The translations under genes and the position numbers were made by a program. A DNA stretch of 41,063 nucleotides from Methanobacteriota archaeon (GTDB lineage: Archaea > Halobacteriota > Methanosarcinia > Methanosarcinales > Methanosarcinaceae), in the NCBI GenBank assembly GCA_016841265.1, contig JAENZL010000010.1, positions 56,648-97,710 on the forward strand, read 5' to 3'. Of this stretch, positions 24,857 through 33,614 are shown piece by piece. Position 1 is the stretch's first letter; every line of letters begins with the position of its first letter. The notes under the pieces are model-generated. The model was given only the letters and a program-made list of their open reading frames with translations. It searched no databases and was not told the DNA's origin.

Positions 24857-25444
24857 TCAGGCAGCTTCTTCTGCTGGTGCAGCTTCATTTTGCTGCTTCT
24901 TTCTGCGGGCCTCTTCAAGCCACTGCAGTTTACCAAGCGCGGTCTGGCGCATGGTTAGCCCGATCTTGCTTTCTTTTGGTTCTCTTTCGTTGATACTTAC
25001 CGCTACGATCCGGCTCCTTACATGGTCACCCTCGGAAATAGACTTTCCTCCACCTTTGGTGACAAGCCTTGCGTTCTTTGCATCATACGAAATAAAATCA
25101 TCAGTGATCTGGCTGACGTGGAGCAGCCCGTCCATGGGCCCGATACCTACGAAGACCCCGAAACCGACAGCTTCCACAACCTCTCCTTCAATGATTTCCT
25201 GAAGTTCGGGAACAAACATGATTGCTTCAAACGTCACGTCGTAGTAGACCGCCCCGTCTCCGACAAGGATATGCCCTTCTCCGATCTCGTCGATCTTACA
25301 TACTGCGACAAGGGAGCCAAGTTTCTTATCGACCTGCCCCTCAAGTTTTTCCCTTAACGCGTTTTTTACGGTAGGAGCCACATCTTCCCCGAGCAGGGTG
25401 GGAGGTATGCGGACCGTATCAACGAGTCTCATCATTTTATACAT
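24857..25444 (-). CDS. rpo7: DNA-directed RNA polymerase subunit Rpo7 (RpoE')
   Basis: The 195-residue stalk subunit pairs with Rpo4 and binds nascent RNA. The N-terminal RNP-like domain begins MYKMMRLVDTVRIPPTLLGE. The S1/OB domain follows with IIEGEVVEAVGFGVFVGIG and MDGLLHVSQITDD. The C-terminus is charged, then Ala-rich (AAPAEEAA). I chose the ATG at 25444 because a GGTGAT ribosome site lies about seven bases upstream and the family begins here; an ATG at 25465 adds seven residues. Spt4 follows after 44 bases. Confidence 0.96.
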   Translation of the reverse strand: MYKMMRLVDTVRIPPTLLGEDVAPTVKNALREKLEGQVDKKLGSLVAVCKIDEIGEGHILVGDGAVYYDVTFEAIMFVPELQEIIEGEVVEAVGFGVFVGIGPMDGLLHVSQITDDFISYDAKNARLVTKGGGKSISEGDHVRSRIVAVSINEREPKESKIGLTMRQTALGKLQWLEEARRKKQQNEAAPAEEAA

Positions 25445-25504
25445 CTGTATATCACCCGTGAACACAATCTGTGAAACGCAGGCACCGAAAACCCAGGTGG
25501 ATTT

Positions 25505-25870
25505 TCATGCCAGTTCCAGCCTATTTTTCTGGCGCAGGATTACCACTGTGATCCCTTTTGAAGTCAACCTGCGCTTCAATCCTATATCATTGGTCAGGAC
25601 AGCGGCTCCAGTTTCTCCGGCGAGTTTAAGGATCACATCGTCCGCAGGCCCTCTGGCGTCTATCCGCTTGCACCTATCTGCCATGGACTTTGCGACCTTT
25701 GCAGCCATCCTGTCCGAGCCTTTTTCCCGCCTTATGAGCTTTTCAATTTCAAATATAACCGCTTCCGGCACGAGGAATTCGTCAAACCCCAACCTACCCA
25801 GTTCTTCAAAGATATCAACTCCGAACTGGACAGGGATCATCAGCCCATTAGTATCAATTATAACTTTCAA
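25505..25870 (-). CDS. PIN-domain protein, FCF1/UTP24-like (predicted ribonuclease)
   Basis: This 121-residue protein has PIN nuclease acidic motifs: VIIDTNGLM near the N-terminus, [23 protein letters not shown] and [14 protein letters not shown]. The archaeal gene between aIF2 gamma and Rpo7 belongs to a family related to FCF1/UTP24, a eukaryotic nuclease acting in 18S rRNA maturation. A role in rRNA processing is therefore plausible but unproven. It is not next to an antitoxin, which argues against a VapC toxin. The start overlaps the aIF2 gamma stop by four bases (ATGA). Confidence 0.87.
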   Translation of the reverse strand: MKVIIDTNGLMIPVQFGVDIFEELGRLGFDEFLVPEAVIFEIEKLIRREKGSDRMAAKVAKSMADRCKRIDARGPADDVILKLAGETGAAVLTNDIGLKRRLTSKGITVVILRQKNRLELA

Positions 25871-27093
25871 CTATTGATAACACCTACCCCGATAAGCCGC
25901 CAGCGGGAATCGATTCTCCTGCTGATTGCGACCCTTGCCCCAAGCGCGGCACAAATCGGGCGCTTGAGCAGCACCTCGGCTTCGCTTTTCCGGGCACTGG
26001 TGACGACTCCGACGGTCGTGGCAGTCCCGATATTAAGCATGAGGGGTTCACTGGTCTTGATTTCGTTGATTTTTTCTTCCTTAGTAACTCCCACAACCCG
26101 TTCCAGCAGATGAAGTTCCATGGTGAACTTGTGCCGGGTCTCAGGAAGGGTGCCGGGCACACCTGCGATCTGTCCTGTAAGAGAGTCCCCTTTGGTAAGG
26201 GTAGGGTCCAGCAGGGTTCCCACTGCAAGCAGTCCTCCCGGAGTTGCTTCTTCAACCTTGGTAGGCCCTGCGTGGATTGAGGAGACTTTTGTCATAATGG
26301 GAATCCATTTTGTGCTGCCTTCGGTGGTGACTTTGAGCCCGGGCCTAATTTCAAGCTCGGATCCGGGGATCAGTACTCCTTCGGTAAGGGTGCCTCCTAT
26401 GACCCCTCCGCGGATCTCTTCGACGGTGATCCCGGGCTTGTTGATGTCAAATGACCTGGCAATCAGCATATGAGCAGGCAGGTCCATCTTGTGGACAGGA
26501 GTCGGGATTTGGGATTCCAGGGCATCAATCAGGGCATCGATGTTGATGTTCTGCTGGGCCGAGATCGGGACAATAGGGGCATTTTCGGCGACCGTGCCTT
26601 TGACGAATTCCTTAATCTGATGGTAATGTTCGATCAACCGTTCCCTTGGGACCAGGTCAATCTTGTTCTGCACGATCACTATGTTTTCCATCCCCATGAT
26701 GTCAAGGGCCATGAGGTGTTCCTTTGTCTGGGGCTGGGGGCAGTCTTCATTTGCGGCAATTACCAGTACTGCCCCGTCCATAATCGCAGCCCCGGAAAGC
26801 ATGGTTGCCATCAAGGTCTCGTGCCCGGGGGCATCCACGAAGGACACTGTCCTGTCTTCCTCCGTTTTTTCTCCACAGTTCGGGCAGATCTTTTCCACCG
26901 TATAACCCTGAGGAGTAGGGCATTTCGGGCATTTCATGAACACTGAATCCGCATACCCGAGCCTGATAGAAATGCCTCTTTTTACTTCTTCACTATGCGT
27001 ATCCGTCCACACGCCTGATAAGGCTTTGACAAGTGTGGTTTTTCCATGATCGACATGACCTACCATGCCGATATTTACACAAGGCTGACTCAA
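25867..27093 (-). CDS. eif2g: translation initiation factor aIF2 gamma subunit
   Basis: The 408-residue GTPase carries Met-initiator tRNA to the small subunit as the core of aIF2. Motifs: G1 [12 protein letters not shown], switch I region [13 protein letters not shown], zinc ribbon CPKCPTPQG and CPNCGEK, G3 [10 protein letters not shown]4 VQNKIDLV and G5 ISAQQNINI. The two beta-barrel domains follow. The start codon is TTG, with GGAGG ten bases upstream; the next Met is inside the G1 motif, so TTG must be used. It is the first gene of the seven-gene operon and has its own TATA box at 27141-27151. Confidence 0.98.
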   Translation of the reverse strand: MSQPCVNIGMVGHVDHGKTTLVKALSGVWTDTHSEEVKRGISIRLGYADSVFMKCPKCPTPQGYTVEKICPNCGEKTEEDRTVSFVDAPGHETLMATMLSGAAIMDGAVLVIAANEDCPQPQTKEHLMALDIMGMENIVIVQNKIDLVPRERLIEHYHQIKEFVKGTVAENAPIVPISAQQNINIDALIDALESQIPTPVHKMDLPAHMLIARSFDINKPGITVEEIRGGVIGGTLTEGVLIPGSELEIRPGLKVTTEGSTKWIPIMTKVSSIHAGPTKVEEATPGGLLAVGTLLDPTLTKGDSLTGQIAGVPGTLPETRHKFTMELHLLERVVGVTKEEKINEIKTSEPLMLNIGTATTVGVVTSARKSEAEVLLKRPICAALGARVAISRRIDSRWRLIGVGVINS

Positions 27094-27140
27094 GTTATAA
27101 TTTCCTCCAGTTGAATGACGATAATCCGATATAGGACAAG

Positions 27141-27151
27141 TATAATATTTT
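27141..27151 (-). promoter_or_regulatory. TATA box of the aIF2 gamma-S27ae operon
   Basis: On the minus strand the sequence reads AAAATATTATA, placed about 50 bases before the TTG start. Initiation would fall near 27117, giving a leader of about 24 nt that includes the GGAGG ribosome site. Confidence 0.55.
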
Positions 27152-27499
27152 GAAAGATCGTTTATGAAATTTGTTTTCGAAAATTTCCAGTCTGAAATTC
27201 CCCTTTTGAAAATTTCCGGTCTGAAACCTCTTATACAAGCAGGATTTGAAGTTGTTTCCCCGGATTTTTTGAGTATCCGACCCGATGATTCTATCTTAAG
27301 ATTCTATCTTAAAATAGACCCTCTCATCAGATCCGGTTCCCCGGCAAGGTTTCGGACCTTTAGGATCGGAATTCCAGGTAAACTTTGAGAGTAAATATTT
27401 GATAGTGATATGAATCTTGCAGATTCCGGGGATATTTTTTAAAGTTTACGGTATCCCTGCACAATTCATATCTACTAATGCCGGAAAGCCTTAATAAAC
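27152..27499. other. intergenic between aIF2 gamma and purP
   Basis: This holds two near copies of gaaaatttccrgtctgaaa (around 27178-27225) and the long hairpin at 27407-27472. A 74-codon plus-strand frame (27164-27388) has no ribosome site or family resemblance and is mostly repeat-derived, so I do not call it a gene. Confidence 0.5.
27407..27472. repeat. 66-bp long imperfect hairpin downstream of purP
   Basis: GATATGAATCTTGCAG (27407-27422) pairs with CTGCACAATTCATATC (27457-27472) with two mismatches. GGGATA and TATCCC pair inside. It lies 28 bases beyond the purP stop on the minus strand, so it may be a transcript-end structure, or the body of a small palindromic element. Confidence 0.6.
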
Positions 27500-28663
27500 T
27501 TATGTGACGATCAGATCTAGTTTCTCGAGCTCCAGGGCGCGCCTGATCTCAAAGGCAAGCCTTCTCCCCGTACTCATTGGTTTTCTCCAGAGAGTGTTTC
27601 CGTAGGAGTGCCCGACGGACATGTGGACGTTGGTCCCACCGCCGACCCTGGGCGCGACGTCGTAGATATAGAAGTTCAGGTCCTTGTCCACGCAGGTCTG
27701 GAGGCAGAAGGGACCGATGATTCCAGGTTTATAGTGTTCCTGGGTAGCTTTTACAAACTTTTCACCCATCTCGAAGACCTTTTCAAGGAGGGATTCCCTG
27801 AGGGTTGCGGAGTTGTGCCCGCAGACCGTGTATTCCGGGGTAAGCTGGTGCTCGGCCAGGCCCATCTGCTGGGGAGCAGGGAGCCGGACATGCCCATCAA
27901 GGCTGGTTTCAAAGCGCCAGTCAACCCCGAGAAGTTCCAATTTGCTCATTTTGGGTTCAATAGGGGAGTAAAACATGTCCAGGTTGAAAACCGGACCGAT
28001 AATATAGCGCTCGATCCTGGCACTTTCAAGGGCTTCCGGGGTAATAACCCCCTGTTTTATAAGAGATTCTGCCTTTTCCTGGTATTCCTTGAAGCTTGAA
28101 GCCGTAAAAAAACCCCTTTCCAGTTTCTTTACTGCGTGGGGGAGCTTGACCATGACCAGCTCATCGATGTCTTCCGGATTTTCAATTTTTTCCGGGAATG
28201 GGAGCCCTGCCTTTTCCAGGATCCAGTAGTAACTCTGCTGCTCGCTGCGCTCCTCACTGCGAAGCAGGTTCCGGCTTCCTACCATGGGAACCCTGAAATT
28301 CGTTTCGATCTCATCGATACTGCAGTAGGAAGTAAAAGAACGGTTCGGGACAAAGAGCACACGGTTGTCAACCAGTTTCTGCTGGTTTTCAGGCAGGAGG
28401 ATCTCATTGAACTTATTGAAAATAACGGTTTCGTCCACGATTCCCCGGGTGATTTTCCCGTAGGGGTCTCTCTGGGCCTTGAAGTACTCAGTGTAGGTCT
28501 TCTCCCTACCTGCCTGGCAGACGGCAAGGGTCTTGAAATCCTCTTCAACGGCTCCATCACAGACGTCAAGGCCTGAGTGGGAGGCAATGGTTCCTACTTT
28601 GACCTGATCGGCGTATGCATAATAGTCTTCAACAATTTCCTTAATTTCTTTCCTGTCAATCAT
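27500..28663 (-). CDS. purP: PurP-family formate-dependent AICAR ligase-like (ATP-grasp) protein
   Basis: The 387-residue protein matches PurP, which in methanogens makes FAICAR from AICAR, formate and ATP. The N-terminal domain has TIASHSGLDVCDGAVEEDFKT in the family's opening position, then VLFVPNRSFTSYCSIDEIE. The ATP-grasp part has VMVKLPHAVKKLERGFF and ATLRESLLEKVFEMGEKFV, and ends with GPFCLQTCVDKDLNFYIYD and VAPRVGGGTNVHMSVGHSYGN in sequence. Methanogens often carry two PurP paralogues, only one of which may be the main AICAR ligase; which this is cannot be told here. The usual length is about 360. A GAGG stretch precedes the start at long spacing. Confidence 0.88.
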   Translation of the reverse strand: MIDRKEIKEIVEDYYAYADQVKVGTIASHSGLDVCDGAVEEDFKTLAVCQAGREKTYTEYFKAQRDPYGKITRGIVDETVIFNKFNEILLPENQQKLVDNRVLFVPNRSFTSYCSIDEIETNFRVPMVGSRNLLRSEERSEQQSYYWILEKAGLPFPEKIENPEDIDELVMVKLPHAVKKLERGFFTASSFKEYQEKAESLIKQGVITPEALESARIERYIIGPVFNLDMFYSPIEPKMSKLELLGVDWRFETSLDGHVRLPAPQQMGLAEHQLTPEYTVCGHNSATLRESLLEKVFEMGEKFVKATQEHYKPGIIGPFCLQTCVDKDLNFYIYDVAPRVGGGTNVHMSVGHSYGNTLWRKPMSTGRRLAFEIRRALELEKLDLIVT

Positions 28664-29061
28664 ATATAGTGTCCCTCGGTTTTTCCGGAAATAGGGAATG
28701 ATTCATTTTATGAAGAATCTTGTATGAAAGGTAGTCAAATAATGGATGATTCGGTAGTCAGATCACGGATGATCATGTGACCGATGATCATGTGGTTGTG
28801 GCCAAAAGGCCAGTGATAAGGAATTCATTATTGGAATTTACCGGGAACTCTCAAAGTTCACCGGATTATTCGTATCAACGGGTATCCTGCATCAGTCAGG
28901 GCATGAATTTTTCCATAAACGGCTTTACCCATTAAAACCCTTTCTAATAACAGTAATCATTTATAAGTTGAGGGGTCAGGTCGATTTTACGTTTATTCTT
29001 CCTTTTTACATTTTTTACCTGATTCTACGGCTTTTCAAAAAAGGGTTTATTGAGGGCTTTT
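28664..29061. other. intergenic between purP and the SpoIIM-like gene
   Basis: No gene is seen. It holds a 15-bp direct repeat around gatgatcatgtg (about 28767-28795), a small GGCC/GGCC hairpin (about 28801) and a stem CCGGGAACT/AGTTCACCGG (about 28839-28863). A TATA-like TTCATAAAATG near 28700 could serve purP. Confidence 0.45.
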
Positions 29062-29880
29062 TCAAAGGATTCCCAGAAGCAGGGGTGTTATAAACGTTTC
29101 AATTACTGCGGCAACGAAAAGAAAGGGCACGATCCAGCGGAAATAAAACCTTATCCCATCCCTGAATTCCCTTTTTAATTCCGTGGGTCTGCCGAGAAGG
29201 GCAGCCAGGACCTGGTGACCCAGGCGAAGCCCGACCCCCGCTGCCAGGAAGACCATGGGCAGTTCAATAATCCCGTGGGGGAGGAGGGCCAGGAAGATAA
29301 AAAGCAGACCCTGTTCTTCAGCTACAAAGTGAGAGAGTACCCCTACCACATAGCCGTTGAAGGCTACGAAAAGGACAGGGAGTATCCCCAGACCGAGCCC
29401 CATGACAAGGAAGAGCAGGCTTACGAACGCATTGTTCAGAAAGATGACCAGCATGATCAATAAGGGATGTAAGTTCAGGATACCTCCGAACTGGGCTTGG
29501 AATTCCTCCATGACCATCTCGGAAATTTCAGGGGTGCTTGCAGAATAGGCATACCCTGCAAAAGCGGATGCAAAAAACACAAACGTAATGATCAGGACGT
29601 AAGGCCGGATATAATTAACATAGTTCAAAAAGCCTTCTTTACCGGACATGTCTCTTTCAGGCGTAGCGGTAACGGAACTAAGGCCGGAACCTGTAATGGA
29701 ACCGGAAGTTGAACCTATGTTAGAATCAGAGGTGAAGCCGATGTAGGAACCTGCATCCCGTCCAAAACCGGGGGTTTCCCTACCTGCCTCATCCGTATCT
29801 GCCGTTTCCTTACCTGCCTTATCCGTATTACCCTGCGGTCCAGCATCCGTTTCTGAATAGTACCCATCCCCTCTCTCCAT
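29062..29880 (-). CDS. SpoIIM/DUF95-family integral membrane protein with Ser/Gly-rich N-terminal extension
   Basis: The C-terminal two-thirds (about residues 85-272) is a DUF95 (stage II sporulation protein M family) membrane domain with about five spans, including YVLIITFVFFASAFAGYAYS and the conserved FLALLPHGIIELPMVFLAAG. The first 80 residues are low-complexity (ETADTDEAGRETPG, GSTSGSITGSG) and absent from most relatives; an ATG at residue 77 (MSGKEGFLNYVNYIRPY) could be the ancestral start. Archaeal DUF95 proteins have no known role, although in Bacillus SpoIIM acts in a peptidoglycan-degrading complex. It lies between purP and the DUF63 gene on the same strand. Confidence 0.85.
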   Translation of the reverse strand: MERGDGYYSETDAGPQGNTDKAGKETADTDEAGRETPGFGRDAGSYIGFTSDSNIGSTSGSITGSGLSSVTATPERDMSGKEGFLNYVNYIRPYVLIITFVFFASAFAGYAYSASTPEISEMVMEEFQAQFGGILNLHPLLIMLVIFLNNAFVSLLFLVMGLGLGILPVLFVAFNGYVVGVLSHFVAEEQGLLFIFLALLPHGIIELPMVFLAAGVGLRLGHQVLAALLGRPTELKREFRDGIRFYFRWIVPFLFVAAVIETFITPLLLGIL

Positions 29881-29972
29881 ATTAATGTCCGGAATAACCC
29901 TCCCTCCTGTTTAATTTGCTTGCAGTTCCGTGCTCTGCAAAACGTGATTTTCCTTTAATCCGTTCTACTTGT

Positions 29973-30071
29973 CTTCAACTTGTCTTCAACTTGCCTTCAA
30001 CTTGCCTTCAACTTGTCTTCAACTTGTCTTCAACTTATCTTCAACTTATCTTCAACTTATCTTCAATTTTT
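29973..30071. repeat. 11-bp tandem repeat, about nine copies
   Basis: Nine near-identical copies of cttcaacttgt, with tgc and tat variants grouped in blocks. The array lies just beyond the 3' end of the DUF63 gene. It creates an open plus-strand frame (NLPSTCLQL type) that is an artefact of the repeat. Confidence 0.95.
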
Positions 30072-30093
30072 CGTTAGACTCTATTCTGTCCTA

Positions 30094-30951
30094 TCAGATA
30101 CCGAGCATCATCCGGAGCGTATTTCGGGTTGCCGGAGAGAGCCCCAGAATCAGGATAACCATTTTGATGAGCATCTTCAGGTTCAGAGACTCTTCGTCGT
30201 CTTCAAACTGGGTATCAAGCACATAGAGCACCCCTATGAAGATAATAAGTTTCAATGGATACATAACCAATGCGGTGCCCGTAAGTTCGATGAGGTAGTA
30301 GGGAAGTACGTGTTTTTCGAAGTACCCGAGTTTATCTACCCCTATGTAAGTGGAGGAGGCGTCCATCAGGTGGACCATGAGGATGGAAAGGTTCAGGGGA
30401 TTGGTGAAGATTTCGGATTTGAAATAGCGGGCAATCCTGTAAAAGATGAAAGTCAACCCAGTTCCTGCCACAAGCACGAAAACGGGCACGTAAGCAGCCA
30501 CCACGTCCTCGAAGTACAGGAGAGTGATCAGGTTTACGATAAACCAGATGAGCCCAAACCCCGCAAAAGCGGAATAGAAGTCTCGCACAAGCCCCGCCTT
30601 CTCCAGCCTGATGGCCAACCAGAGGCAGAATACGGTTACTGCAAAGACCAGGAAGTAGATGTTAGGGGTTATGAGCAGGTAGCTGAAAGGCGGGTTTATG
30701 ATTCCAGCGGGGGAATCTTCCAGCACGCGAAGGGATGAGCCTGCAAGCACGAAGGGGATGATCGAAAGAATAAATCGGGAGTTTACCTTCACATTAAGTT
30801 TTTCCAGGAGCCGGAAAATCCCGAATATACAGATCCCCAACACCACCGCCCAGGTGAAAGTGTTGACCGGGTTATATCCCGTATCATTCAGGATAGGGTC
30901 GAGGTAATAGGTATTTATAAACTGTGAAATTGCATCAAGAGGAGAACTCAT
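30094..30951 (-). CDS. DUF63-family multi-span membrane protein
   Basis: The 285-residue protein has eight or so hydrophobic segments and the sequence style of DUF63, an archaeal family. Marker segments are TFTWAVVLGICIFGIFRLL, FVLAGSSLRVLEDSP, LSILMVHLMDASSTYIGVD and HVLPYYLIELTGTALVMYPL. The His/Asp pair in the HLMDASST motif is conserved in the family, which hints at an enzyme in the membrane. The function is unknown. It is transcribed toward the SpoIIM-like gene but separated from it by more than 200 bp including a tandem repeat, so co-transcription is uncertain. A GTGAT stretch precedes the ATG. Confidence 0.85.
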   Translation of the reverse strand: MSSPLDAISQFINTYYLDPILNDTGYNPVNTFTWAVVLGICIFGIFRLLEKLNVKVNSRFILSIIPFVLAGSSLRVLEDSPAGIINPPFSYLLITPNIYFLVFAVTVFCLWLAIRLEKAGLVRDFYSAFAGFGLIWFIVNLITLLYFEDVVAAYVPVFVLVAGTGLTFIFYRIARYFKSEIFTNPLNLSILMVHLMDASSTYIGVDKLGYFEKHVLPYYLIELTGTALVMYPLKLIIFIGVLYVLDTQFEDDEESLNLKMLIKMVILILGLSPATRNTLRMMLGI

Positions 30952-31486
30952 TATATCACTCGTTCAAAGCGGCAATGTTCAATACTATTCAATGTAGAGA
31001 TCTTTAATCTCATTTATCTCATTTAAAATGTCATATCTATCTGATACATTTATCTGATACCGTTCAAAATGGCAATATCCTAATATAATTAATACTTACT
31101 GTTGTACATACTCAGAACTTATATATTGAATTGAGAATTTGAGGCGGCACAAGACTCCAGTTACATTCCATTCAAATTCAGTAGTTCTTGTCCTGCAAAT
31201 ATATTTGGTTCTTGAAGGTATGCACGAATTATATAATTAGATATATATAATTTGGAAGAATAAAATATACTATTATCTAACACTCAGATTTTAACATTTA
31301 TATGTAAATTTCAGTAAATAGATAATCTGGCATTGGCAACTAAATAAATTCTGCCAATTAAGTTAATGAATCAAATTCACCTATGTTATGGATAATGCCA
31401 GGCATTGTGAATACGTTGAAAAACTTAAAGCTTGTCGGCCCGGATTTATCCTGAAAATACACTTTGAAAGGTTTAGCATCAGGGCT

Positions 31487-31530
31487 GCACATAATATCCA
31501 ATCACATTGCACATAATATCCAATCATATT
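31487..31530. repeat. 22-bp direct duplication in the egsA promoter
   Basis: Two adjacent copies of a 22-bp unit beginning gcacataatatccaatca differ at one base near the end. The second copy overlaps the TATA region at 31526-31534, so the duplication may have copied an operator or a promoter element. Confidence 0.9.
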
Positions 31531-31534
31531 ATAC
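31526..31534 (+). promoter_or_regulatory. TATA region of egsA
   Basis: ATATTATAC lies about 35 bases before the ATG. The leader would be under ten bases and carries no ribosome site, so the message is nearly leaderless. Confidence 0.45.
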
Positions 31535-31563
31535 CTTTATCACGATTAAATATTAACGCGGGT

Positions 31564-32634
31564 ATGAAATTGACCGAAAGCAAAAACAGCGTAAAATGGA
31601 TGCAGCTTCCCAGGGATGTGCTGGTAGGGCATGGTGTCCTTGACCAGGTAGGAGACGTTTGCAGGGACCTGAAGCTGAAAGGAAATGCGCTGATCGTAAC
31701 CGGCAGTACCACCCGGGAAGTGGCGGGCAAGAGAGTCCGGGACTGCCTGGAAGCTTCAGGCAGCAGTGTGGAAATGGTCCTCACCAGCAAGGCCACCATT
31801 GAGGAAGTCGAAAAGGTAATAGAAAGAGCCCTTGAGACCGATTCGAGCTACATTCTTGGGGTAGGGAGCGGGCGGTCCATTGACATCGCAAAACTTGCCT
31901 CTACCCGGCTGGAGCTCCCTTTCCTCAGCGTGCCTACTTCGGCTTCCCATGACGGAATCGTCTCCTCCAGGGCATCCATCCTCGATAACGGGAAAAAGGC
32001 CTCAGTGCAGGCTCAGGCCCCTATGGCCGTTGTTGCAGACACCGAGATTATCTCGTCTGCCCCCTTCCGTTTCCTTGCAGCTGGCTGCGGAGATATCATC
32101 TCCAACTATACTGCTGTGCTGGACTGGGAGCTTGCCAGCAGGCTCAGGAATGAATACTTCGGGGAATACGCAGCAGCCCTTTCCCGCATGGCGGCGCGGG
32201 TAATCATAGAATACGCAGACTCCATCAAGCCCAAACATGAAAATTCAGCCCGGCTCGTGGTAAAGGCCCTGGTCTCAAACGGGGTTGCCATGAGCATTGC
32301 AGGCTCTTCCAGACCGGCTTCAGGTTCCGAACACATGTTCAGCCATGCCCTTGACCAGCTTGCCCCGAAACCGGCCCTTCATGGAGAACAGTGCGGGGTA
32401 GGGAGCATCATGATGATGTACCTGCATGGCGGGGACTGGCAGCAGATCCGGAGTGCCCTGAAGAAAATCGGAGCCCCTGCAACCGCAAGAGAGCTGGGCA
32501 TAGAAGATAAATATATAATTGAAGCCCTGTTACATGCACACAGCATCCGCCCTGAACGCTACACCATCCTGGGGAGCGGGCTGACTCCCTCTGCCGCCAG
32601 AAAAGTTGCGAAGATAACAGGCGTTATAGATTAA
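31564..32634 (+). CDS. egsA: sn-glycerol-1-phosphate dehydrogenase
   Basis: The enzyme reduces dihydroxyacetone phosphate to sn-glycerol-1-phosphate with NAD(P)H, setting the stereochemistry of archaeal membrane lipids. The 356-residue protein has the metal-dependent dehydrogenase fold: [59 protein letters not shown] (with the metal Asp), [14 protein letters not shown] and [19 protein letters not shown] (metal histidines). The ATG at 31564 is chosen because the family begins here; an in-frame upstream ATG (31507) would cover the promoter and duplicated repeat. This gene alone marks the organism as archaeal. Confidence 0.97.
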   Translation: MKLTESKNSVKWMQLPRDVLVGHGVLDQVGDVCRDLKLKGNALIVTGSTTREVAGKRVRDCLEASGSSVEMVLTSKATIEEVEKVIERALETDSSYILGVGSGRSIDIAKLASTRLELPFLSVPTSASHDGIVSSRASILDNGKKASVQAQAPMAVVADTEIISSAPFRFLAAGCGDIISNYTAVLDWELASRLRNEYFGEYAAALSRMAARVIIEYADSIKPKHENSARLVVKALVSNGVAMSIAGSSRPASGSEHMFSHALDQLAPKPALHGEQCGVGSIMMMYLHGGDWQQIRSALKKIGAPATARELGIEDKYIIEALLHAHSIRPERYTILGSGLTPSAARKVAKITGVID

Positions 32635-33101
32635 AAGAAGTTAAGGCCCAAAAGATTATAAATTGTAAGAAGTTAAGGTCTTAATAAGTTGAAACCCTGA
32701 ACTTTAAATGGACGAAGCTCGAAATAAATAATAAGGGATGGTTTGTTCATTCTCGGACAGATCCTGCCCCACAATCAGAAATGATTTAAAGGATTTGATT
32801 CAGAGTTATCTGAGTGTATTTCAAGGAGAATTTAATTCGGAGCAGCTTTACAGGACAATTAGCGGTCCGGATAACCATTCAGGGAAATAAGCAATCTGAT
32901 AAACTAATAAACCAGATAATAAAACACTCAAAATAATAATCTGGGCAATACTTAAATCCGATAATTAAGGGGTAACACCCAATTCCGATAATTATGGATG
33001 ACACTTAATTCCGATAATTAAGGGGTAACACCCAATTCCGATAATTAATCACCAGAAGAAAACGGGATACAGGCCCGAGAATAATCCATAGGAGATAAAT
33101 A
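32635..33101. other. intergenic between egsA and the UPF0179 gene
   Basis: This holds two copies of agaagttaagg (about 32636 and 32668) and the 53-bp-period duplication at 32957-33047. No open frame of interest is seen. A GGAGAT ribosome site for the next gene begins at about 33091. Confidence 0.5.
32957..33047. repeat. 38-bp direct duplication, period 53 bp
   Basis: The 38-bp segment beginning tccgataattaaggggtaac occurs at 32957-32994 and again at 33010-33047. Each copy itself holds two aattccgataatta-like elements, so the core appears four times. It lies 55-145 bases before the UPF0179 start and could hold protein-binding sites. Confidence 0.9.
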
Positions 33102-33551
33102 ATGATCGAAAGCGATACAAAAATAACACTCATCGGATCACGGCTTGCAAGGGAAGGGCTGGAATTCATATTCAAAGGTGAGATGCCGGAGTGCAATAAA
33201 TGCCGGCTGAAAAACACCTGCCTGAACCTTGAGCGTGGGCGCAGGTACAGGATTGAAAAAATACGGAACAACGAAATCCACGAATGTTTCCTGCATGACA
33301 GCGGCGTGCTGGCGGTAGACGTTAGCCGGGCTCCGGTTGAAGCTACCGTGGAGTCCAGAAAAGCCGTTGACGGAGCAAAGATTATGTATGAGTCCCCAAA
33401 GTGCGGCAAGAAGGATTGCAGCGAGTACGAAACCTGCCATCCGGAAGGGCTCCTGAGAGGAGACAAATGCAAAATTGTCGAAGTCACAGAAAGCCTTGAT
33501 GCGGCTTGTGATGCCGGTTATTCCTTGAAAAAGGTAAAACTTGCCTGGTAA
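33102..33551 (+). CDS. UPF0179 family protein, cysteine-rich
   Basis: The 149-residue archaeal protein of unknown role starts MIESDTKITLIGSRLAREG, typical of UPF0179. Cysteines are clustered: PECNKCRLKNTCLNLERG (CxxCxxxxxC), HECFLH and SPKCGKKDCSEYETCHPEG. Such a pattern could bind zinc or an iron-sulfur cluster; neither has been shown. A clear GGAG ribosome site precedes the ATG. The next gene (DUF2150) follows after 63 bases on the same strand, so they may form a pair. Alternative functions cannot be judged from the sequence. Confidence 0.88.
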   Translation: MIESDTKITLIGSRLAREGLEFIFKGEMPECNKCRLKNTCLNLERGRRYRIEKIRNNEIHECFLHDSGVLAVDVSRAPVEATVESRKAVDGAKIMYESPKCGKKDCSEYETCHPEGLLRGDKCKIVEVTESLDAACDAGYSLKKVKLAW

Positions 33552-33614
33552 TGCTAACAACATCTTTTAGTAATAGTAATGTTGATTATTAATTAATAAA
33601 AAAGGTTAGAAGCG

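Larger units (their letters stand above)
30952..31563. other. divergent intergenic region upstream of egsA
   Basis: About 600 bp of AT-rich sequence between divergent genes. It contains a repeated motif (gttcaaarYggcaat at about 30963 and 31073), a short perfect palindrome (atgccaggcat near 31398), several TATA-like stretches and the 22-bp duplication just before egsA. No gene is supported. Confidence 0.5.

Noticed and set aside
27164-27388. 74-codon plus-strand frame after the aIF2 gamma promoter
   Set aside because: It consists largely of a repeated gaaaatttcc motif and has no ribosome site or family resemblance.
29973-30071. Possible CRISPR array
   Set aside because: Units are 11 bp with no spacers between them and no cas genes are in the window. 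It is a plain tandem repeat.
29969-30738. Long plus-strand frames over the 11-bp array and DUF63
   Set aside because: They arise from the tandem repeat and the antisense strand of a clear membrane-protein gene.
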